Positions 26,875 to 35,141 of a DNA stretch of 64,000 nucleotides are shown piece after piece. Origin of the DNA: Pelagimonas sp050633425 (GTDB taxonomy: Bacteria; Pseudomonadota; Alphaproteobacteria; Rhodobacterales; Rhodobacteraceae); NCBI RefSeq assembly GCF_050633425.1, contig NZ_JBOEGM010000035.1, forward strand, positions 1 through 64,000, given 5' to 3'. The translations under genes were made by a program, and so were the position numbers. The notes beneath the pieces are model-generated. The model was not told the DNA's origin, searched no databases, and was given only the letters and a program-made list of their open reading frames with translations. The number at the start of each line of letters is the position of its first letter. Position 1 is the stretch's first letter.

Positions 26875-28178
26875 TTGGGACACCTCTGACCCGCCGTCGT
26901 TTGCTGACCTGTGGCGGGGCGGCCTTGGCCCTGCCTCGCTTTGCCCTTGCCGCCCCCATGGTTCTCAGAGCGGAACCTGTGAGCGCGCAAATCTTGCTGG
27001 AAGGGGATGGCGTAACAGCAATGCTGGGCCTGAATGGCACAACGCCCGGCCCGGAATTGCGTGTCAATCAAGGGGCGCGACTGGACTTAGATTTCGAAAA
27101 TCGGATCGGTGCGGACAGCGCGCTGCACTGGCACGGGATTCGCATCGACAACGCTATGGATGGCGTACCGGGTATGACGCAGGATGCGGTCCCCGATGGG
27201 GGGCGGTTCCAATATTCCTTTGTCGCGCCTGATGCGGGCACATTTTGGTACCATTCGCACAGCCGCTCGTGGGAGCAGGTGGAGCAGGGGCTTTATGGGC
27301 CTTTGATCGTTGAGGAGGCCAACCCACCGCAGGTCGATCATGACGTGACCGTGTTGATCGACGATTGGCGGCTCGAGGAAGACGGCACCTTGATGGGAGG
27401 ATTTGGCAATATGCATGATTTCGCCCATGCCGGGCGACTTGGTAACTTTGCCAGGGCGATGCCATCTGTTGCGGTGGTCCGTCGGGGCGACCGCCTTCGT
27501 TTGCGGTTGATCAATGTGGCCACGGCGCGGGTCTTTCCTGTGACGTTGTCAGGTGCTCAGGGCAAAGTGGTGGCATTGGACGGCATGCCGCTGGCCGCCC
27601 CGCGCGACATCACTGAGATTGTGCTTGCCCCCGCGCAGCGTATGGATCTGATCGTCGATGTCACTGACACGCTGCGCTTTGACTTTCCAACACGCGAGGA
27701 GCCCTATGAGCTTGGGCGCATTGGCATCGCGGGAGAAAACCCGGCCCCGATAGGCGGCGAGATATCCGCTTTGCCGGAGGCCAATGTGACCGCGCCGGGG
27801 GCCTTGGATCACGACCTGGTCCTGACCATGGAAGGCGGTGCCATGGGTGGCGCGCATGCCGGAGAGGGGATCTGGGCCTTGAACGGCCATTCTGGTCTGC
27901 CTGACGCGCCCTTTGCGCGCTTCCAAAGGGGAGAGACCGCGCGGATTCGGTTGATCAATGACACGGCTTTTGCGCATGGAATGCATCTGCACGGACACCA
28001 TTTCCACGAAGTGACAACAGAGGGAGAGATCGGCGACTTTCGCGATACAACTTTGATCAACCGCGGCGAAACCCGCGATATCCTCTGTGTGTTTGATAAT
28101 CCCGGCAAATGGCTGTTGCATTGCCATATGTTGGGGCATCAGGCATCGGGGATGAAAACCTGGGTGGAGGTCATGTGA
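26871..28178 (+). CDS. Periplasmic multicopper oxidase
   Basis: 435 residues from the ATG at 26871. The Tat-type signal (TRRRLLTCGGAALAL) sends the folded protein to the periplasm. Copper ligands are seen as HWHG (86-89), HSHS (128-131), HGMHLHGHHF near 365 and HCHMLGHQASGM near the end. The last motif supplies the type 1 Cys and axial Met. CueO/PcoA-like cuprous oxidase activity for copper tolerance is the best guess. Confidence 0.9.
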   Translation: MIGTPLTRRRLLTCGGAALALPRFALAAPMVLRAEPVSAQILLEGDGVTAMLGLNGTTPGPELRVNQGARLDLDFENRIGADSALHWHGIRIDNAMDGVPGMTQDAVPDGGRFQYSFVAPDAGTFWYHSHSRSWEQVEQGLYGPLIVEEANPPQVDHDVTVLIDDWRLEEDGTLMGGFGNMHDFAHAGRLGNFARAMPSVAVVRRGDRLRLRLINVATARVFPVTLSGAQGKVVALDGMPLAAPRDITEIVLAPAQRMDLIVDVTDTLRFDFPTREEPYELGRIGIAGENPAPIGGEISALPEANVTAPGALDHDLVLTMEGGAMGGAHAGEGIWALNGHSGLPDAPFARFQRGETARIRLINDTAFAHGMHLHGHHFHEVTTEGEIGDFRDTTLINRGETRDILCVFDNPGKWLLHCHMLGHQASGMKTWVEVM

Positions 28179-28600
28179 TGCGATATGTGTTCGGTCTCGT
28201 GATGGTCGCCTCGGCGTCCTATGCCAGTCACGAATTTGACGGGCGTGACATTGTTTCCGGTGCTGCGCTGTATGCGGAACACTGTGCGAGTTGCCATGGC
28301 GTTGATCTTGAGGGGCAGCCCGATTGGCGGGTTGCGGATGCTGATGGGGTGCTGCCCGCGCCACCCCATGACGAAACGGGCCATACATGGCACCATTCCA
28401 GCCAGCATCTGTTCGACTACACCAAGCTGGGCGGTCAAGAGGCGTTGACCCGCATGGGGGTGCAAGGCTTTACCAGCGGCATGCCCGGTTTTGCAGAGAC
28501 GCTCAGTGACGGTGAGATTTGGCAGATCCTCGCTTTTATCGCGTCGACCTGGCCAAAGCGTCAAGCCGAGGTTCAGGCAGGGCGAAACCCTAAACACTAG
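28178..28600 (+). CDS. Cytochrome c, mono-haem
   Basis: 140 residues. A short signal peptide (YVFGLVMVASASYA) precedes the class I haem motif CASCH and a downstream Met (SGMPGFAETLSDGEIWQIL), the normal axial ligand region. The ATG shares a base with the oxidase stop (TGATG), so it is the last gene of the copper-type operon and may accept electrons from the oxidase. Confidence 0.88.
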   Translation: MRYVFGLVMVASASYASHEFDGRDIVSGAALYAEHCASCHGVDLEGQPDWRVADADGVLPAPPHDETGHTWHHSSQHLFDYTKLGGQEALTRMGVQGFTSGMPGFAETLSDGEIWQILAFIASTWPKRQAEVQAGRNPKH

Positions 28601-28609
28601 AAACGCCCT

Positions 28610-28639
28610 GCGACGCGTCGAGGAAAACCGACGCGTCGC
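28610..28639 (+). terminator. Hairpin closing the copper-type operon
   Basis: GCGACGCGTCG-AGGAAAAC-CGACGCGTCGC is a perfect 11-bp stem with an 8-base loop ten bases after the cytochrome stop. Each arm contains the self-complementary CGACGCGTCG. No T-run follows. Confidence 0.55.
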
Positions 28640-28721
28640 CCCTGTCGGTATCGCCAGCGAGCTGGTCTCGATTGGTTCAGACCAGTGGTGGTGTGAGGGG
28701 AGGGCGTGTGGGTTGAATGGT

Positions 28722-28785
28722 AATGTGTATTTTGCACATTTTGTTGACTTGCGGGACTGCATGTGAGATGTGTTAATTGCACATT
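28722..28785. promoter_or_regulatory. Duplicated palindromic operator before the lipoprotein gene
   Basis: AATGTGTATTTTGCACATT (28722-28740) and GATGTGTTAATTGCACATT (28767-28785) share the inverted core ATGTG-N7-CACAT. The copies are 45 bp apart (about four helical turns), with a TTGACT -35-like box between them. The second copy ends 15 bp before the start codon, so binding there should repress. Confidence 0.6.
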
Positions 28786-28799
28786 TTTTGAGGGCAGCA

Positions 28800-29402
28800 A
28801 TGATGAAATCTGTTTTACTGTGTTCCGGCTTTTTGTTAGCGGCCTGTTCGATGGATATCCAAGGCACCTCTGGGAAGGCTTATTTGGCGTCTGATCAGCC
28901 AGGGAATTCACCCATCGCCGCCGCAAATTATGAACCCGAGTTACATTTTCCCGCCCGGATCGGCCTTGTGCGGCTGGTACACGGCGCGATGACCTTGATG
29001 CCAGAGCGGGAACGGCTGTTGTTTGCCGGAACGGATATGAGCGCATTGGGCGAGGTGGTGACGCTTGGGCCACTGGAGGCTCAACTTTTTAAAACGGGCA
29101 GGTTTTGGGCAACTCAGGACAACATCCGCGCTTTGGCGGCATCGCGGCATTTAGATTTTGTCTTGGTGGTTCAGCTTGATCCCGAACACAACAGCGCTGA
29201 GGCTGTTTTTCTAGATGTCAGAAGCGGTTACCCCTATGCGAGCCTAGAGAGCATCCGTCCTGGCCGGGGGAGGACAAACTTATGGGGCAACCGAATGCGC
29301 AACCAAAACCGGATCAACGCAGCCAATTATCGGCTGGTTGAGCACATACGCCCAAAGCTTGGCGAGATGTTCCAAGAATTGGCGAAACAGGCCGCCAACT
29401 AG
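28800..29402 (+). CDS. Predicted lipoprotein of unknown function
   Basis: 200 residues from the ATG at 28800 (a second ATG follows directly), GAGGG upstream. The lipobox LLAAC near residue 16 marks a lipidated envelope protein. The body has IGLVRLVHGAMTLMPERERLLFAG and DFVLVVQLDPE; no family recognised. It has its own strongly palindromic promoter, so it is a separately regulated unit. Confidence 0.7.
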   Translation: MMKSVLLCSGFLLAACSMDIQGTSGKAYLASDQPGNSPIAAANYEPELHFPARIGLVRLVHGAMTLMPERERLLFAGTDMSALGEVVTLGPLEAQLFKTGRFWATQDNIRALAASRHLDFVLVVQLDPEHNSAEAVFLDVRSGYPYASLESIRPGRGRTNLWGNRMRNQNRINAANYRLVEHIRPKLGEMFQELAKQAAN

Positions 29403-29418
29403 TCGCTGTGCGGGGCCG

Positions 29419-29739
29419 TTATGGCCGGGTTTCTATCTGCAACGTTTGACGCAGATCGCCGGTGGCGCGATCAAAAATCAGGATCTGATTGGCCTCGGTC
29501 ACAACCGCGTACCAATCCGCGCCTTGGGTATAGGCGGTGGCATGGGCACCCGAGGGCAGTGTGATCACCTCTGGCAGAGGGGCGCGGGCATTGCTATAGC
29601 GGTGCCAAATCAAGCCGAGGATGGAGATGATCCCGGCAATCATAACGCCCGTCAGGACCGTCACCAACAGCCGCAAGAACCGCAGTTGGGGTGGTTCGGG
29701 CAGATTTTCGCCTGTGTTATCGCCTTGGGGGGTGTCCAT
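29419..29739 (-). CDS. DUF6476-like membrane protein
   Basis: 106 residues from the ATG at 29739. A polar N-terminus is followed by one transmembrane segment (LLVTVLTGVMIAGIISILGLIW) and a small periplasmic domain that looks like a single beta-blade (WYAVVTEANQILIFDRATGDLRQTL). This matches the small membrane proteins found beside rluA-type genes in Rhodobacteraceae. Its start codon overlaps the divergent pseudouridine synthase start within one CATG. Confidence 0.7.
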   Translation of the reverse strand: MDTPQGDNTGENLPEPPQLRFLRLLVTVLTGVMIAGIISILGLIWHRYSNARAPLPEVITLPSGAHATAYTQGADWYAVVTEANQILIFDRATGDLRQTLQIETRP

Positions 29740-30757
29740 GACCAACCTATCTATCACCATTTCGGCCAATCCGCCGTCGCGTCTTGATAAAGCTTTGGCG
29801 CGCGATGTGCCAGAGGAGGCCGCGCTGTCGCGTACCCGCTTGGCGCGTTTGATCTCAGAAGGTGCTGTGACGCGCGGTGGTGTGGTCTTGGACAATGCCA
29901 AGATGCAGGTTGCAGAAGGTGATGAGATTGACATCGCTGTGCCTGAGCCGGTGAATTACGACGTGGTGGCACAAGACATTCCGCTTGAGATCGTTTGGGA
30001 AGATGAAGACCTATGCGTGGTCAACAAACCGGCGGGCATGGTCGTGCATCCGGCACCGGGCACGCCGGATGGGACATTGGTGAATGCCTTGTTGCATCAT
30101 TTTGGCGGCGCATTGTCCGGTGTTGGCGGTGAGAAACGCCCTGGTATCGTGCACCGAATTGACAAGGATACCAGCGGGTTGCTGGTGGTTGCTAAGTCAG
30201 ACCGCGCCCATCATGGCTTGGCCAAACAGTTTGAGAAACACACGGCGCAGCGGGCGTATTTGGCGATTGTATATGGGGTGCCTGACCCCGCGGATCCGCG
30301 GTTGCGCGGCACCAAGGGCGTGTCTGCGGGCGGAAGCGGTGACATTACCATCACGAGCGGGTTGGCACGGCACAAGACCGAGCGACAAAGGCAAGCGGCG
30401 TTTTTCGACGGGCAGGGGCGCCATGCGATTACCCATGCGCGGGTGCTGGAGCGGTTTGGATCGCCTGAGACTTTGTCCTTGGTGGAGTGCCGGTTAGAGA
30501 CCGGGCGGACCCATCAAATTCGGGTGCATATGACGCATGCGGGCCATTCTTTGATAGGCGATCCGGTTTATGGCGGGCGGCGCAAAGTGTCGGCGAAATC
30601 GATCTCCCCCGAAGCGCTGGCGGCTGTGTCGGCGTTTGACCGGCAGGCGCTTCATGCGCGTGAATTGGGGTTTGAGCACCCTGTCAGCGGCGAGGCCCTG
30701 CTGTTTCAGGCGGAAATTCCCGACGATATGGCCGAGCTTTTGGCGCTGTTGCGCTAA
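29738..30757 (+). CDS. RluA/RluD-family pseudouridine synthase
   Basis: 339 residues from the ATG at 29738. An S4 RNA-binding domain (SRLDKALARDV...LSRTRLARLISEGAVTRGG) precedes the catalytic domain with GIVHRIDKDTSGLLVVAKSD, where the Asp of HRIDKDT is catalytic, and GRTHQIRVHMTHAGHSLIGD. Expected to modify uridines in 23S rRNA (RluD-like). The start is chosen over an earlier ATG because upstream codons are shadow of the opposite gene. Confidence 0.92.
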   Translation: MTNLSITISANPPSRLDKALARDVPEEAALSRTRLARLISEGAVTRGGVVLDNAKMQVAEGDEIDIAVPEPVNYDVVAQDIPLEIVWEDEDLCVVNKPAGMVVHPAPGTPDGTLVNALLHHFGGALSGVGGEKRPGIVHRIDKDTSGLLVVAKSDRAHHGLAKQFEKHTAQRAYLAIVYGVPDPADPRLRGTKGVSAGGSGDITITSGLARHKTERQRQAAFFDGQGRHAITHARVLERFGSPETLSLVECRLETGRTHQIRVHMTHAGHSLIGDPVYGGRRKVSAKSISPEALAAVSAFDRQALHARELGFEHPVSGEALLFQAEIPDDMAELLALLR

Positions 30758-30927
30758 AGGCTGCGCGGGCCGGGCGGCGATTTTTCGGCGAAAAATCAAT
30801 CAGCACAGAGCAGTTCCCCGGATCGCGGGGGGCGGTTCATTTTGGATAGTGGCAACTTGAACATGGAATTCGGATTGTATATCGACCCGTTCTGTAATGA
30901 TATAACATATTGCTATTCGGAGCGGCC

Positions 30928-31167
30928 ATGTCAGGAAATTTGGGACAGACTGTCTTGCGCAAATCGCGCCGAGGTCGGGATAAGATGCGGGCATTTGATG
31001 CTTTGCCGCCTGAGCTTCGGCACTGGATGACGGCTGCGGCTCTGCCGTGGTCGGCAGGGTCTTGTTTGAAAATCTGGGGCAGATCGGCCTCCGTGTCTGA
31101 GGCCCTAAACCGGCTAGATCGGGCCGAGCAGACCTTGTTGCAAGCGGAAAAACGGCGGAATTCCTGA
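30928..31167 (+). CDS. DUF6525-like small protein
   Basis: 79 residues, basic. The segment MRAFDALPPELRHWMTAAALPWS is characteristic of a small Rhodobacteraceae family (DUF6525). No known function. It lies between the pseudouridine synthase and rpoH with gaps on both sides. Confidence 0.65.
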   Translation: MSGNLGQTVLRKSRRGRDKMRAFDALPPELRHWMTAAALPWSAGSCLKIWGRSASVSEALNRLDRAEQTLLQAEKRRNS

Positions 31168-31297
31168 CTGTTAGGGCAGCGCCGCGGGCTGTAGAGTTAC
31201 TTGTAACAGAGTGCACCTGTGCGTGAATGCACAGAGTTTGGCCTTACAACGACCAAAAGTTGATCTATCTGGGTATCAATCTTTTAGAGGCGCAGGG

Positions 31298-31326
31298 CTT
31301 GAAAGCTATGTTAGCGCTGCCTATCT
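31298..31326 (+). promoter_or_regulatory. Heat-shock (sigma-32) promoter of rpoH
   Basis: CTTG (31298-31301), an 18-bp spacer and CCTATCT (31320-31326) match the alphaproteobacterial RpoH consensus CTTG-N17/18-CYTATNT. It lies 42 bp before the rpoH start codon. Confidence 0.7.
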
Positions 31327-31367
31327 GGATGTTAACAGTCGTAACATTGATTGGAGGAACAGGGACA

Positions 31368-32264
31368 ATGAGCAATTACGCAAACCTTCCAGCCCCAACG
31401 CCTGAAGGCGGGCTGAACCGCTATTTACAAGAGATCCGCAAGTTTCCCTTGCTGGAACCTGAAGATGAGTTCATGGCCGCCAAGGCCTGGGTTGAAAAAG
31501 AAGACAGCCGCGCCGCGCATAAGTTGGTGACAAGCCATCTGCGTTTGGCCGCCAAGATTGCGATGGGATATCGCGGTTACGGATTGCCGCAGGCCGAAGT
31601 GATTTCGGAGGCCAATGTTGGTCTGATGCAAGCGGTGAAACGCTTTGACCCCGATAAGGGCTTCCGCCTGTCGACCTATGCGATGTGGTGGATCCGCGCT
31701 AGCATTCAGGAGTATATCCTGCGTTCGTGGTCTTTGGTGAAAATGGGCACGACATCTGCGCAAAAGAAGCTGTTCTTTAATCTGCGCAAAGCCAAGAGCC
31801 GGATCGGTGCCTTGGAAGAGGGCGATCTGCGCCCGGAACATGTGGAGAAAATCGCCACTGATCTGGGGGTGACAGAGCAAGAGGTTGTGTCGATGAACCG
31901 GCGGATGTCGGGCGGGGATGCGTCGTTGAACGCCACCGTCGGGTCCGAAGGTGAAGGCACCATGCAGTGGCAGGATTGGCTCGAAGACGAAGATGCGGAT
32001 CAGGCCGGTGACTATGCTGAGCGCAATGAACTTGATGCACGCCGGGCATTGTTGGCGGAATCGATGGATGTGCTTAACGACCGCGAGAAAGACATTCTGA
32101 CTCAGCGCCGTTTGGCCGAGAGCGCAGTGACGCTTGAAGAGCTGTCGGGGCAATATGATGTGAGCCGCGAGCGTATTCGCCAGATCGAAGTGCGCGCTTT
32201 TGAAAAGTTGCAAAAGCGTATGCGCGAGCTGGCACGTGAGCAAGGGATGCTGACGCAGGCCTGA
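31368..32264 (+). CDS. rpoH: RNA polymerase sigma-32 factor
   Basis: 298 residues from the ATG at 31368 with GGAGG upstream. Region 1.2/2 (NRYLQEIRKFPLLEPEDEF, then SHLRLAAKIAMGYRGYGLP) and the RpoH box (QKKLFFNLRKAKS) identify the heat-shock sigma class; region 4 is VTLEELSGQYDVSRERIRQIEVRAFEKLQKRM. An autoregulatory type promoter lies directly upstream and a strong terminator follows. Confidence 0.95.
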   Translation: MSNYANLPAPTPEGGLNRYLQEIRKFPLLEPEDEFMAAKAWVEKEDSRAAHKLVTSHLRLAAKIAMGYRGYGLPQAEVISEANVGLMQAVKRFDPDKGFRLSTYAMWWIRASIQEYILRSWSLVKMGTTSAQKKLFFNLRKAKSRIGALEEGDLRPEHVEKIATDLGVTEQEVVSMNRRMSGGDASLNATVGSEGEGTMQWQDWLEDEDADQAGDYAERNELDARRALLAESMDVLNDREKDILTQRRLAESAVTLEELSGQYDVSRERIRQIEVRAFEKLQKRMRELAREQGMLTQA

Positions 32265-32287
32265 TCTTTTAAGTTCCTCCCTGGCAG

Positions 32288-32327
32288 AGGCCTCTTTGTG
32301 CAAGCGCGCAAAGGGGCCTTTGTTTTT
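32288..32327 (+). terminator. Intrinsic terminator of rpoH
   Basis: AGGCCTCTTTGTGC pairs with GCGCAAAGGGGCCT around an AAGC loop and is followed by TTGTTTTT, a classic Rho-independent terminator. Confidence 0.85.
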
Positions 32328-32394
32328 GGGGAGTGCTCGTTTAGTTTCGGCGCTAACATTTTCGGCAGTCGACATAAAGCGAGGGGGATTTGAG

Positions 32395-33384
32395 ATGGCA
32401 CATGTGCGCTGGGGGATTTTAGGGGCAGCAAAGTTTGCGCGCGAGCATATGGGGCCTGCGATTCATGCGGCGAGGCGTGGGCAATTGGTGGCTTTGGCGA
32501 CGTCATCGCCAGAGAAGGCCAATCCTTTTGCTGAATTCGCGCCGGGGCTCGTTGTGCATGAGAGTTACGAGGCGTTGATCTCGGATGATGGGGTTGATGC
32601 GGTCTATATTCCGCTGCCCAATCATTTGCATGTGGAATGGGCGCTCAAGGCGTTGGAGGCGGGCAAACATGTCTTGGTGGAGAAACCACTGGCAATGAGT
32701 GCGCCGGAGTTTGATGCTGTTATTGCCAAGCGTGATGAGACGGGGCTGATGGCGGCAGAGGCCTATATGATTGTGCATCACCCGCAATGGCAGCGCGCCA
32801 AGGCGCTGTATGAAGCCGGTGCGATTGGCAAGTTGATGCGGGTCAATGGCGCGTTTTCCTATGACAATGCGGCGGATGTCGGCAATGTGCGCAATGACCC
32901 AAGTAAGGGCGGCGGGGCCATTCCCGATATTGGTGTCTATATATATGGTGCGGCGCGGTTTGTGAGCGGCGAGGAGCCCAGTGCCGTTTTGAGCACCGAG
33001 ATCCGGCGTGAAAACGGGGTGGATGTGTGGAGCCATATGACAGCGCAATTCCCATCCTTTCATTACACTGGGATTGTGTCGATGCGCATGGCCCCGTGGC
33101 AGGAGATGGTCTTCCACGGAGATCGCGGAGTTATGCGCCTGACGGCACCGTTTAATGCCAATTTATATGGTGAAGCACGGATTGAGCTGCAGGTGGTCGG
33201 AGAAGAGGGGCTTGAAGTGCAAATGATGCGTTATCCGGCCGACAATCATTATGTTCATCAGGTTGAGGCGTTTAATGCATCGGTTCTGGAGGGGGCGGAG
33301 TATGCCTGCCCCTTGGAGTTTAGCCGGGGCACGCAAGAGATGATTGATATGGTTTGGGCTGCGGAAAAGGGCGGAGCGCGCTGA
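32395..33384 (+). CDS. Gfo/Idh/MocA-family oxidoreductase
   Basis: 329 residues from the ATG at 32395. The N-terminal Rossmann fold begins VRWGILGAAKFAREH, and the conserved EKPLAMS motif of the family (Lys at about residue 99) follows the second half of the nucleotide domain. The C-terminal domain has GGGAIPDIGVYIYGAARF, where Asp-x3-Tyr are the usual active-site region. Sugar or inositol-like substrates are typical; none can be named. Confidence 0.88.
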   Translation: MAHVRWGILGAAKFAREHMGPAIHAARRGQLVALATSSPEKANPFAEFAPGLVVHESYEALISDDGVDAVYIPLPNHLHVEWALKALEAGKHVLVEKPLAMSAPEFDAVIAKRDETGLMAAEAYMIVHHPQWQRAKALYEAGAIGKLMRVNGAFSYDNAADVGNVRNDPSKGGGAIPDIGVYIYGAARFVSGEEPSAVLSTEIRRENGVDVWSHMTAQFPSFHYTGIVSMRMAPWQEMVFHGDRGVMRLTAPFNANLYGEARIELQVVGEEGLEVQMMRYPADNHYVHQVEAFNASVLEGAEYACPLEFSRGTQEMIDMVWAAEKGGAR

Positions 33385-33448
33385 AGTGCGCCCCGGCTGC
33401 GCGCCCTTTGGGCGGCAGCGGCCCCCCCTCCAGACCGCGCCCATGTGG

Positions 33449-34417
33449 TTAGAGGTCGGCGATTTGGATGACGACTTTGCCGGTGGATTTGCGTGATCGC
33501 AGCAATTCCAACCCTGTCGCCGTCTCTTCGAGAGGAAGCACGTTGCTGACATGGGGCTTGATCTTGCCCTCGCTGTGCCAGGCCATGAGTTGGCTCAGAG
33601 AGTTGGTGAGGACTTCGGGCCGGAAAGACAGGTAGCCGCCCCAATACAGACCGAGCACGGAGATGTTTTTAACCAAGAGGTGGTTCGCCTTGATCTGCGG
33701 CACGTCGCCGGAGGCAAATCCGATGGTGAGAATGCGGGCCTCTGGGTTGCAAGAGCGGAAAGCGGCGGTGAACTGATCGCCACCGACGGGATCATAGACA
33801 ACATCGGCACCACCAAGGGCTTTCATTTCGGCGCGAATGTCTTGTGTGGACGCGTCGATCAGGTGATCGGCTCCGGCGTTTTTGGCGGCTTGCAGTTTGT
33901 CGGCCCCGCGCGCGCAGGCGACCACCCGTGCACCCATAAGTTTACCAATCTCGACGGCCGTCAGCCCGACACCGCCGGCTGCACCAAGAACAAGGAGGGT
34001 TTCGCCCGGTTGCAGGCGGGCGCGATGATCAAGCGCGACATGTGAGGTGCCATAAGCGATTTGCAGGGCCGCCGCGTCGGTCCAACCCATCGAATCAGGA
34101 AGTTTCACCGCGCGATTCGCATCGAAGCATCCATACTCCGCGAGCCCGCCCTGACCGCCGAAAACCGCAACACGGTTACCTAACGTAAAGCCTGAGACCT
34201 CTGAGCCGACCGCAGTGACAACACCCGAAACTTCCATCCCCAAAGTGAAAGGAAGGGGCGGTGTTTCTTGGTAAGTGCCTTTGACCATGAGAAGATCGGC
34301 GAAATTCAGCCCGCAGGCGGCGATTTGCAAACACAACTGTTGGGGATTGGGCTCGGGTGTATCACAATCGGTAATTGCGGGAAGGGATTCGTGTGAAGTG
34401 AGTCGATAGGCGCGCAT
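33449..34417 (-). CDS. Quinone oxidoreductase (MDR superfamily, zinc-free)
   Basis: 322 residues. GroES-like N-terminus (CGLNFADLLMVKGTYQETPPLPFTLGMEVSGVV) and a cofactor-binding domain with VLGAAGGVGLTAVEIGK. The catalytic zinc ligands of alcohol dehydrogenases are missing, as in QOR-type NADPH:quinone reductases. Convergent with the Gfo/Idh gene. Confidence 0.9.
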   Translation of the reverse strand: MRAYRLTSHESLPAITDCDTPEPNPQQLCLQIAACGLNFADLLMVKGTYQETPPLPFTLGMEVSGVVTAVGSEVSGFTLGNRVAVFGGQGGLAEYGCFDANRAVKLPDSMGWTDAAALQIAYGTSHVALDHRARLQPGETLLVLGAAGGVGLTAVEIGKLMGARVVACARGADKLQAAKNAGADHLIDASTQDIRAEMKALGGADVVYDPVGGDQFTAAFRSCNPEARILTIGFASGDVPQIKANHLLVKNISVLGLYWGGYLSFRPEVLTNSLSQLMAWHSEGKIKPHVSNVLPLEETATGLELLRSRKSTGKVVIQIADL

Positions 34418-34707
34418 GTGTCTCTCCGATGTCTGGGCGCATGAGTGCCTTTTCCGGTTGGGCCTGTCAAACGGGCCCGGCTGCTATCTGTGTGGTTGTG
34501 TGAAGAGTTCGATAACGGGAGATTTGCAACTTTGTGTTGATTTGAGTGCAATTTTACCATCTTAAAGGCTGTGTACATCTTGATCTTAACCTCATTTTTG
34601 CTGTAGCACGTCATGTTATGAAGCGCACAGGTTCGGGTTGAGTAGTACTAAGGCGCATGGCGCGTCTTATTCGGCCCGCCCACGAAACAAAGAACGGGAA
34701 ACTTAGA
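34418..34707. other. Divergent intergenic region between QOR and HTH genes
   Basis: About 290 bases, A/T-rich between 34500 and 34620 (GATTTGAGTGCAATTTTACCATCTTAAAG), fitting a promoter region. No RNA or repeat was recognised. Confidence 0.35.
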
Positions 34708-35082
34708 ATGGCGCATCCGGTAGATGTACATGTTGGCAAACGAATTCGTCACCGCCGCTGGCTGGTGGGGATGACACAGCAACAGTTGGCAGAAAAAGTT
34801 GGGATCAAGTTCCAACAAATCCAGAAATATGAAACCGGGGCAAACCGCGTTAGCGCGTCTCGCCTTTGGGACATCGCTGATGCGCTGGAAGTCAAAGTCA
34901 GTTTCTTCTTTGAAGGGATCGAAACCGAGGGTGCAGAGGCGTCGCAAACGTCTGACAGCGTTCCGGCAGATATCCTTGGCGATAAAGAGGCGCTTGACTT
35001 GGTGCGTTCTTACTACGCGATCCCTGAAAACCAGCGTCGCCGTCTGTTCGAATTGGCACGGGTTCTGTCCGACGTCGCTTGA
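34708..35082 (+). CDS. XRE-family helix-turn-helix regulator
   Basis: 124 residues from the ATG at 34708 (an upstream ATG at 34657 adds 17 residues). The Cro/CI-type HTH is VGKRIRHRRWLVGMTQQQLAEKVGIKFQQIQKYETGANRVSASRLWDIADAL. The C-terminal part (DLVRSYYAIPENQRRRLFELARVL) is a short conserved tail. Highly conserved in roseobacters in my memory; target genes unknown. Confidence 0.88.
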   Translation: MAHPVDVHVGKRIRHRRWLVGMTQQQLAEKVGIKFQQIQKYETGANRVSASRLWDIADALEVKVSFFFEGIETEGAEASQTSDSVPADILGDKEALDLVRSYYAIPENQRRRLFELARVLSDVA

Positions 35083-35141
35083 GCTAGGCGTGCCCCTGCG
35101 GTAGCACGGCACGGTGGTATCACCGGACCGGAGGGCGCGAC

